From: Hormiphora californensis
Lineage: Eukaryota > Ctenophora > Tentaculata > Cydippida > Pleurobrachiidae
Length of the DNA: 64,000 nt
Assembly (NCBI GenBank): GCA_020137815.1
Contig: CM035358.1
Location: 6,050,466-6,114,465, forward strand
Reading direction: 5' to 3'
Below, piece by piece: positions 55,289 to 64,000 of this stretch; position 1 is the first letter of the stretch; each line of letters opens with the position of its first letter. Under the pieces are notes generated by a model. That model saw only the letters and a program-made list of their open reading frames with translations, ran no database searches and was not told where the DNA came from. The position numbers were made by a program, and so were the translations under genes.

Positions 55289-55849
55289 CGGGTATATAGG
55301 CACATGTAAAAACCTAGAGGCATATATTACAAATCGCCCAGGTTCTTTTTAGACCGTCTAGTTCTATGTGACTTTGGGGTTCGAGACAAAATCAACAGAC
55401 TCACAGCAGTGATTTTATGAGACATGGATAGCGACAGCGGTAAAAGATATTATTAAGAGATAGCGACCTAGGGGAAAGATAGGATAGAGAGAAATTTAGA
55501 GGGAGTCTCAGCCATGAATACCGTTCAAGTTGTACTGGGTGGGAAGTGGGAACCCTTCCCTTTGGGTTGGTCAAGGGGGTGCCTTTCCCTATAAATAGTA
55601 CAGGAGGGGGCATGGTGCACTTGAAGGATAGGGTATGGGACAGACTGCAATAGTGGGACAAAGTGATAGGAGACTAAAAAATGCAGACACAGGACACTCG
55701 GTGACAGTATTCAAGATATTCAAGATTAGTGGCACGATCATTGAAAAAATACGAAATCTCTCCAGGCCCTGATAAATCCTGATAAATGGAGAGTTAAAAT
55801 GGAGAGTATTAAAATTCGTGGAACATTAACAAATTCATCTATAATTTCT

Positions 55850-55979
<130 letters not shown>

Positions 55980-56045
55980 CTTCCTAGTCTCTAGATAGTC
56001 TGTCGCACATCACTACAAGTGTGACCGCAATCTCGATAGTTCAAT

Positions 56046-56049
<4 letters not shown>

Positions 56050-56091
<42 letters not shown>
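56050..56091. repeat. (GA)n microsatellite
   Basis: About 40 bp of GA. Confidence 0.95.
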
Positions 56092-56093
<2 letters not shown>

Positions 56094-56759
56094 AGGAGGG
56101 ATCCTAGCCAGGAGTGAGAAAAATACAGATCTATTTACAGAATGAAGCGGAAAATAACCTCAAGATCTTCAGATAATTCAAATAATTGAGGGCAAATAAT
56201 TAAAACAATTTGCGGTAATTTGCAGACACTAACGTGTGCAAGCAGCTGCAGGAGCTGCTAAAATAATTTACTAATCGGTACCTACTGGTGATGAACGTAC
56301 TTAGGACTTTCAATGTGATTCAAAGAGAATTCCAGATTTATAGGAATCAAATAATCAGACAATCACTAAAATCACAAAACACGGCTTTGGGCGGCTCTCT
56401 CTCGATCCTACTATTCTCTCGATCCTGTGCGTGCTGCAGTAAGCAGGGACGTACGGGCCATACCCAAGTGGTCACGGCGGTAAAATATCAACACGCGGGT
56501 ATATATATGAAAACGAGAGATGGAGAGAAAGAGAGATGGAGAGAGAGAGAGAGAGAAAAAAAAGATAGAGAGCTAGCTACTTATCAGTAACTGCTCCCGT
56601 GTCCTGCAAAAATCATTAGACAAATAATTAGGAAATGCAACACCGAGATTTCGAATATCATTTTATAACTAAATTTTCTGTTAACAGATGATTAAATATA
56701 CTGCACACACATGAACTAAACAAAAGGACGTTACTGTTACTAAAACTGTATATTTGACT

Positions 56760-56901
<142 letters not shown>

Positions 56902-58564
56902 TGATAGTCAATAGAGAAGATGATCGTTGATACTGAATTGTAGGTCTTCTCAACACATCTCTGACAGTAAGTGAGCATGGCCGGAGAGTACTATTTTCCG
57001 ACCAATCAGATGAGCCCATTCTAGTCACGTGATAAAGGGGAGAGCCAATGAGAACAGAGATAGCTTTGTCAGGTGGTCAGATAGAGAGAGAGAAAGGTGG
57101 TCAACACTGGGGGACATGGATGAGAGAACGGTGGGTGTGTGATGATAAGGCGAGAAGAGAAAACCTGAAGAAAAACGTCAATTGAAAATAAGAGGATACG
57201 GTATGGACTTGGAAGATAAGCCAACAAAATAAAATGAGGAGCCAACAAAATAAAATGAGGAGCATTGAAACAGTGAATGATGGAATCACTATAAAATAGT
57301 GGTATTTACCACAAGTGCAGCACTAGAATTCAGATTGTTATAGTCTAGGATTGCTGCCTAGTTCAGACTACAGACTCACATATATAGTAGGACCTGTAGA
57401 CTCACATAGCATGTCGCAGAAACCTATAAAATATCCTAAATTCTGAGAGATCAAGCGGGGGAGTGTCCGGGTGATATATTAAATTTAAAACACGGATTGC
57501 ACTAAATAATAATGCTAAATAAACGGGAGGGGTTGTAACAAGTTACAATTGCCTTAGTGCTGAGTGATGATTGAGACAGTCAGAAACACGGTACATCACA
57601 TTCAGCTGTCAGAGGCTCTAACTACTTAATACAACCCGGGTGATGATTCTGAAATCCTATAAAAGCGTGATCAGTTTGAGCTGTTGCATAATAGTATGAA
57701 CAATACAATGATCAGTATCTTAGCTCTTAAGAAAATTAATACTCGATCAGACGCTAATATAGTGATACAGGTCAGCATCGGTGATCAGTATAGATTTACT
57801 TTCGACAAAACACAGACATCTACTCAGTGCACAGGTACCACACGAAAGTATTTGGCATTTGGGTACGCATGGCCACCGCCCACCAACGTGTCCATCCTAA
57901 CCGCACACCTAACAACATGTTTCTAACAATAAGATCTGGGTGGGCCGCCTAAGCGTGATAAAAGTCACTATGGAACATGTCAACGGTAGTAAGGTTTTTA
58001 ACACGCCAATAATGTGATGACTGTCTAATGAGAAAGAGAAAAGTGATGGAGAAAAGTTACTGATATCAGACAGAGAGGGGAAGGGAGAGAGCCGCGGAGG
58101 GAGAGAGATGGGAAGAGAAAGAAGGGAGAGAGATGGGGGAAGGAAGAAGGGGGAGGGAGAAAAAAGAAAGAAATGTCTACGTGAAAACTGCTAAGTTCAC
58201 ATCATGTGACATGTCACGTGATCACAGCTAGACCATTCCACCATGACTATAATCTCTATCTCTGGCAGTGACACATTATCACTCCAATGACACGTCACGC
58301 AATAACCAATAACACAGCGACAAAGATTCACTGGCACGTGAAAAAAATGGATCGCGATCGGAATTAAAAAGAAATTTGTACCATGACCCATGGTTGGATT
58401 TTCAAAATGAGGAAATAATTTGAATAAAATAGTATATATATGCGATAAGGTTCGGTGAGGTTAATTCTAAATTCAAAATAAAATTCAAGATCGGGTCTGC
58501 CCAGAAAATCGCAATCTTGACGAAGAGAGATGATAGCAATGGAGAGCGAACGGTCAAGAGACGG

Positions 58565-58584
58565 AAGAGAGAGGGAGAGAGAGG

Positions 58585-58640
<56 letters not shown>
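58565..58640. repeat. (GA)n microsatellite
   Basis: GA repeat with GATA and GGGA interruptions. Confidence 0.93.
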
Positions 58641-58641
<1 letters not shown>

Positions 58642-58887
58642 CGGAAAAGAACGATCAGAGATTGTAGTGTCAGCACTGTCTAGCAATCTCTGCAGTGTGA
58701 TCGAGTGTCAACAACTACAATCTTGCAGGATTCGCGATCCTAGAATAGCTCCTGCATAACTGGCCTCTCTCTATCTTTTTCTCTCTCTCCCTCTATATTT
58801 TTTCTCTCTCCCCCTCTCTCTCTCCCTCTCTCTCTCACCCCACAACATGACCCAAACTATATCACAGATGTGGGGGAAGATGACGCG

Positions 58888-59235
58888 TCACTCGACCTAC
58901 AGAATAACTATTTACCAACTCACACTACAAACTGCACTCACCATGCCATAGAGAAGTGAGATTTCACCACCGTCTGTAGAGATATATCTTCCTCTTATTT
59001 TACTCCTTTATCTTCCTTATTTTACTCCTTCATTATATAAGTTCCTTGATCACAATACATGAGCCATCTCCAGTGTTCCTGAACAAAGTGGGTTTGTTTA
59101 GTTTGTCACCAAACGAGATAAAGGGGCAACAAGATCATTGCACCTACCATCTAAATAACATTTGATATAACAAATGAGATCGGACTCCAGCTTGCAGAAA
59201 ACGTAGCTGCACCAAAGATTCCAAACACTGGAGAT
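58888..59235 (-). CDS. candidate last three exons of the CRAMP1-like gene (weak)
   Basis: Three short open segments with splice-like borders and matching phases lie downstream of exon 60867-60533: 59235-59148, 58973-58942 and 58896-58888 (TGA). Together they would add about 43 residues, including LESDLICYIKCYLD. The acceptor of the first is poor and overlaps a short repeated motif. This is offered only as a guess at how the gene ends. Confidence 0.22.
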
Positions 59236-59954
59236 CTGCCAGAGCATTGGCCTGACAGCTGGAGATCATCCTTGAGAGAGGGCCCAGCAAGATCATCCTT
59301 GAGAGAGGGCCGAGCAAGATCATCCTTGAGAGAGGGCCGAGCAAGATCATCCTATACAAGGTCAAGAATTTCAAAATCAGTTGATAGTTCAGAATAGAAT
59401 AAGAATATCTAGGGTATTGCTGGAAATAATATAATGTATTATTAATTAACATATTCACTGATACATCCATGTATAAGAGGATTAAAAATACGTGAAATAA
59501 TCATGGTTAGTTTCTCCAGTCACGTCACCGTGTTTGAGCGTGATGTGCTCAAGTTCGTTGCCACTTGTCAGTGAGTTATTCGATATTGAATTTTAATAAT
59601 TTTACTTTCTATACGGTTTCATATAAACTACTAATACTTGGTCGGCCTGAAACTGTCCGCGTTACAACTAGTACTGATCGGTACAAAACAACTGGTTTCT
59701 CTCCAAAACTCCTATCAATAGTCCGATCATTGGTTCTACTCCTTTCTGATTGTAGAACTTGTAGGGCGAATAAATCTACTGTCCTATCTTTGTTTATACA
59801 ACTAGTTTTTGGTTTTGGTTCTCTCCCTCAGTCAAATGTAAGAGAATCCAGGAAAGATTTGGCTGCCATGCTGTCTTGGGATTGGGAATCATCGAGGCGC
59901 AGCAGACTGTTTAGATTGACTCCACCTCCTCCGGGTGTCACCGCCTGATGGGGT

Positions 59955-59993
59955 GGAGAGAGATGGAGAGAGATGGAGAGAGAGAGAGAGAGA

Positions 59994-60053
<60 letters not shown>

Positions 60054-60137
60054 GATGGAGATGGGAGAGGAGAGAGAGAGAGAGAGAGGAGAGATGAGAG
60101 AAGAGAGGAGAGAGAGAGAAGAGAGAGAGAGCAGAGA

Positions 60138-60173
<36 letters not shown>

Positions 60174-60191
60174 AAGAGAGAGAGACAGAGA

Positions 60192-60272
<81 letters not shown>

Positions 60273-60296
60273 GAGAGAGAGAGAGAGAGAGAGAGC
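59955..60296. repeat. GA-rich simple repeat tract
   Basis: About 340 bp of GA with GGAG, AGAA and ACAG interruptions. The long Arg/Glu and Ser/Leu ORFs over it are artefacts. Confidence 0.93.
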
Positions 60297-60532
60297 CCTT
60301 ACATCATCCCATGTTTTGCAGGACGGAGTAATGACATGTTGACATGTTGTAACAGGTAGTTTTTGCCATGATCGAATGATCATACGAAACATATGGAAAT
60401 CAACCCACCCCCCCCCCCCCCCTTGAGTTTAGGATCATGATATTTGCAACCAAAGACGCATGGAGACACAGACAGACACACATACACACACAGACATAAA
60501 AAGAGACAAGCGATGATAAAAAATATTTGTAC

Positions 60533-63500
60533 CGGCGAAGGTGAGGGAGACCAGCGAACAGCATCCGTTGAATTGTAGCCGTTAGTGTATTCCACATAGT
60601 AACCGGGATTACTACTTGTCACCACCCCGACACCCTGGTGATGGGGGTTTAGGGGTGCCATGGCAACGACAGGTGAGGGTACCATGCCAACCACAGGTGA
60701 TGGTGTCATGCCAACGACACCTCCTGGTGATGGCACCATGGCAACGACACCTCCCGGGGAGGGCACCATTGCCATGGTTACTACAGCGGGTGCTTGGATG
60801 GGTGTTGGTAAGATAGGTGTCTCAGAACGGGTATAAGGTGCCACCTCAATAGTTGATGTTACTCCACCTGCAACGAGAGAGATTAATATCAAAGAGAATA
60901 TCAGTTTAGAGAGGTTGAATCGGCCAAAAGTTCACAAGTTTGGAAGACCCCCCGTTGATATGGCAACGTATTTTCGTTGTCCTATCAACTAAAGCATAAA
61001 TGTCGCTGATGTCTCATTTTCCAAATATTAAGCTGGTCAAATATGGTAAAAACCCTTCCCTAACCCACAATAACATACCCAGGTTTCTAGAAACAACAAG
61101 TTGTGTGGTATTGGCTGGTGGAACAGGCCGGGGCAGCAACTTCCTCTGAGAGCCCCTCTTTACACCGGGTCTCTTGGGCAGGGTGAAGGATGGTGCTGAT
61201 CCAGCTGGTGTCTTAGTTGCCGTAGTGGTGTCAGGGGCGACGACAGTGAGGAAGCCGTTAATCTTGCTGGGTTGTGGAACTGAACTTGTCTTGTCTCGTC
61301 CTACTTGAACCGCTGCATTGGCAGTCTAATGGTGGTGAGAGAGAGGATTAATCAAGGTAGTATGTAGGCGAGAGAAAGAGAGGATTAACTAGTAACTTCA
61401 GGAGGATGAAGTGATTACGACAAGGTTTAGGGCAGAGGTCTGCACTAGCTAATGAACTACTATATACTATATATATATATACTATACTATATACAAGTAA
61501 AACAAGGAAGTTTTAGTTCAACAGTTCCTTGTTTTACTTGTAAATAGCTCCTCCTGGTGAGTAGAGCACTATCCGAGGCAAGGACAATCAACTATACTAT
61601 ACTATATATATATACTATACCCAGGACAAGATGAATGATATACCTGGGCTTTTCCAACAGAGACATCAGTCTGGCTTTCCGTGGTTTTACTGTTGGGGGG
61701 AAGACTCAACCACTTTTCCATTTTCACACTTACAAACATGTCACGGAACTTGCCCTGAAATGTTTATTTTAGTTTCTGTTCGACATAGAAGAGAGGTCAA
61801 TCTGGCAAGAATTCTGTTACCCTTCATACATCTCTGGATCTTAATGTTCGGATAAGTTCAATAGGGGTCAAGACAACATACACCAACATTTGTGCAGGGT
61901 AAGAGAGTGACGAACAAGACAACAACAACCTACCAGTTTAGCAATACGTTGAAATTCTGAAGTCCCTAGGTTACATAACCTCTTTAAACACAGTGAGTTA
62001 TGGCTGGAGTTGATACCATCCCTATCCTCACTGTCTGCCAGCCTCCACTCGTACTCAAGGTGGAAATCTTTCTCAGGAAGAGAGCCACCGAGCTGGGAAA
62101 ATGATAGAGGGTGTTGTGATAAAGATAGATAGTGCTGGGATAACGATAGATAGTGTTGTGATAAAGATAGACGATGTTTTTCCTTGGATGATGATGGAGG
62201 CTGCTTTTATTGAAGGATTTAATGGTTAGACTTGTGAAAAAGGTCGAAGTTTGGATCGTTTTGATCAAAACAGTTGTACGGATAAATTACCTTGAAGTAA
62301 ACGTATCCTATAGTTAGTACATGCGGCGTTTCGGAGTCCCAATAATCAAGGACCATTAGTTCCTCTCTCTCCGCTACTAGCGCCTCTTCTTCCAGCTCCT
62401 ATTGTGGTAGGTTGTTAACAGGGGGATGATCCAAAGAAAAGGGAGGTTGTACAATGTGATCCGGGAATGATAACAAAAAGGGTGGAAAGTGGGCAACCAG
62501 AACACTAAGAAATTTCTCGATCTTCCTTCGACCTTCTTACGGCTTACCTCTTCCCCAAAGAACGGTTTCAATTCTTTCAACTCCTTGTTAGAATAATACG
62601 TCGACCACTGAAAGGTGATACCATTAAGTTGAAATGGGATGTATAACAAAGAAACACGCCACATGATCTGTGTGTGTGTAAAGAGCATCACATCTCAAAT
62701 CACAGAGTCTATGTTGATGTTGAGTGCGCGCCAAGGATCACTCTTGTGTTACCGCGCGTTACAAACATGACCAGGTTTCCCGCGCCACAACACTCCTGTC
62801 GGTTGGTTCTAAGTTGTACACTCGCAGGTCGCAGCAGTGAGGTAACTTTATTAAAAGTGTGTTGGTCTAATAGTGGTAATAGTGGTGGACGGTGGTTTAG
62901 AGTAGCTCAGCAGGAAAGGGTTCCATTCTTGTACGCCATGGTCAGAATAAATTTATGTAGGACTAGCCCAAATTGGGCACCAATTACCAAAACGAATTAG
63001 AAAACTGAGATGTATTTCAAAAACCTTGAATCTTTTCCGTTTTTTGCTGTATTGCCTCCTTGGTCTGTTAGTGATCCCCTCTCCACTCCCCTCTCCTCCT
63101 TCATCTTCAGTGCAGTCCCCTCTATCTGGTTCTACCTGGTCGATAATCTCCGCAATCTCAGCCTCTGTTACCTCCTCCTGTTCCTGGCACAAAGAGAGGG
63201 AAGTTAGAATACACACAGAGAATAAGAGAGGTTGTCAATCTACTACTACCGCTCCTGAAAGGGAGCTGTTAAAACGGAAGTACTAAACAAAAGTTAGGAT
63301 AGGTACACATCTCAAGTATTGTTGGGTTTCAAACAACATTACTCTGTCTTCGCAGTGGTTACACTAACTCTCAAACTTGTCCAGACTGGGGGAAGGGGAC
63401 AATGAAAAGAGGGCAGTCTTGGGACAACGCTTTGGTGTGGTATGTTGGAGGGAGGGGGGTGGGGGGGGGGGTGGGGGTCAACTATATATACCTCAGGTGG

Positions 63501-64000
63501 GTCCAGTACATGATGATGTTGTTGTGGTTCCTGATGACTCCCTCCTGCTGCTTCCCCTAACTCCCCTCCAGCCATCTCCCCACCGTTTTGAGAAATAGTC
63601 CTCTTCTTGCCCTTCCCCCTGGCTGACTTTCCCTCCTGGTCAGCAGCCTGGATGTCTGCCAGCTTTTGGGATATGAATTGTTTCTTGTATTTTCCAGGGG
63701 AGGGGGCTCGCAGGAATAGCTTTAGTTTATCAAATACACTCTAGAAGGGGAGGGCGTTGAAGTATTTGTTTAACATATATACACTTAACTGGGTAGTGGG
63801 TAACTAAGAGAGACAACTATTTGGTAAAACTATTGAGTTATAGGAGTCACTGATCAAGGCTTTTTGGGCAAGAATGACCAACTTTCTAACTTGTAGATGA
63901 GATTAGCAGGAAAATTGATTTAGTAAACAATCATCTCGTGTTCATACCTTTTCACTTGCTGGATCCCATTTCTTCTCCAGTAAACTAATCACATCTGCTA
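60533..64000 (-). CDS. CRAMP1: CRAMP1 (Cramped)-like chromatin protein, 3' part, 5' end beyond the window
   Basis: Cramped proteins are nuclear factors implicated in linker-histone gene expression. Exons in transcript order: 64000-63948 (truncated by the edge), 63740-63492, 63183-63025, 62607-62548, 62398-62291, 62092-61934, 61754-61644, 61325-61079, 60867-60533. All junctions agree in phase. The call rests on three places that resemble vertebrate CRAMP1: ADVISLLEKKW near the edge; the block TPHVLTIGYVYFKL, KDFHLEYEWRL and NSLCLKRLCNLGTSEFQRI; and RKLLPRP. The SANT-like domain would lie to the right of the window. Basic (KKRKRFK) and acidic tracts fit a nuclear protein. The last exon shown encodes repeated VPSP/GGVV motifs. 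Its 3' border (GTACAA donor) is uncertain and the stop codon was not located firmly. Confidence 0.6.
61489..61545. repeat. short hairpin in a CRAMP1-like gene intron
   Basis: TACAAGTAAAACAAGGAA pairs with TTCCTTGTTTTACTTGTA across a 21-bp loop. ATATATACTATA repeats flank it. Confidence 0.85.

Noticed and set aside
57684-57926. 80-aa ORF on the + strand
   Set aside because: It begins in a dispersed repeat (AGTATGAACAATACAAT), has no family match and no splice context.

Overview
This is a eukaryotic nuclear window, almost certainly from an animal. It carries intron-rich genes with GT-AG introns for ELMO, Greatwall/MASTL, a CEP120-like centriolar protein, proteasome subunit PSMD11, a CRAMP1-like chromatin protein, a class A GPCR and a Ly6/three-finger-like membrane protein. 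An interstitial TTAGGG-type tract is also present. The orthologues are clearly recognisable but divergent, which suggests a fast-evolving and possibly non-bilaterian lineage. Cnidarian or ctenophore is only a guess. All orthology calls were made by eye from remembered family features, without searches.

Layout. 1-1506: mostly uninterpreted, with one possible upstream gene end. 1507-15075 (+): an ELMO (CED-12) gene of 18 exons whose splice phases all agree. Its fifth intron by this model hosts two same-strand single-exon genes, a GPCR (4769-5815) and a FLYWCH zinc-finger protein (6718-7578) with its own TATA box and a cluster of TAATTAG sites. 15836-19277 (-): Greatwall/MASTL kinase, 8 exons, 599 aa. 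19632-22270 (-): PSMD11/Rpn6, 7 exons, 414 aa. 22489-23412 (-): a single-exon coiled-coil protein like the C-terminus of CEP120. 23541-25850: nested foldback repeats. 30600-39492 (+): last five exons of an unrecognised single-pass membrane protein. 43593-54621 (-): a 10-exon, 345-aa secreted or GPI-anchored Ly6/three-finger-like protein with an acidic stalk. 60533-64000 (-): 3' part of a CRAMP1 (Cramped)-like gene that runs off the right edge.

The genes do not form a pathway. ELMO acts in engulfment and Rac signalling, Greatwall in mitotic PP2A control, PSMD11 in the proteasome, CEP120 in centriole growth, and CRAMP1 in histone-gene control.

The most striking feature is at DNA level. At many introns a tandem array includes the splice site itself: exon tail plus 5' splice site, or 3' splice site plus exon head, repeated from 2 to about 25 times. 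These arrays place rows of decoy splice sites next to the real ones in the ELMO, membrane-protein and Ly6-like genes. Related arrays form the pyrimidine tract of a Greatwall intron. The rest of the noncoding DNA is dense in (GA)n tracts, foldback elements (several 0.4-1.3 kb palindromes), hAT-like MITEs with 8-bp target duplications, and two stretches (about 37.36-37.91 kb and 43.92-45.64 kb) whose homopolymer-swollen sequence looks like poor consensus.
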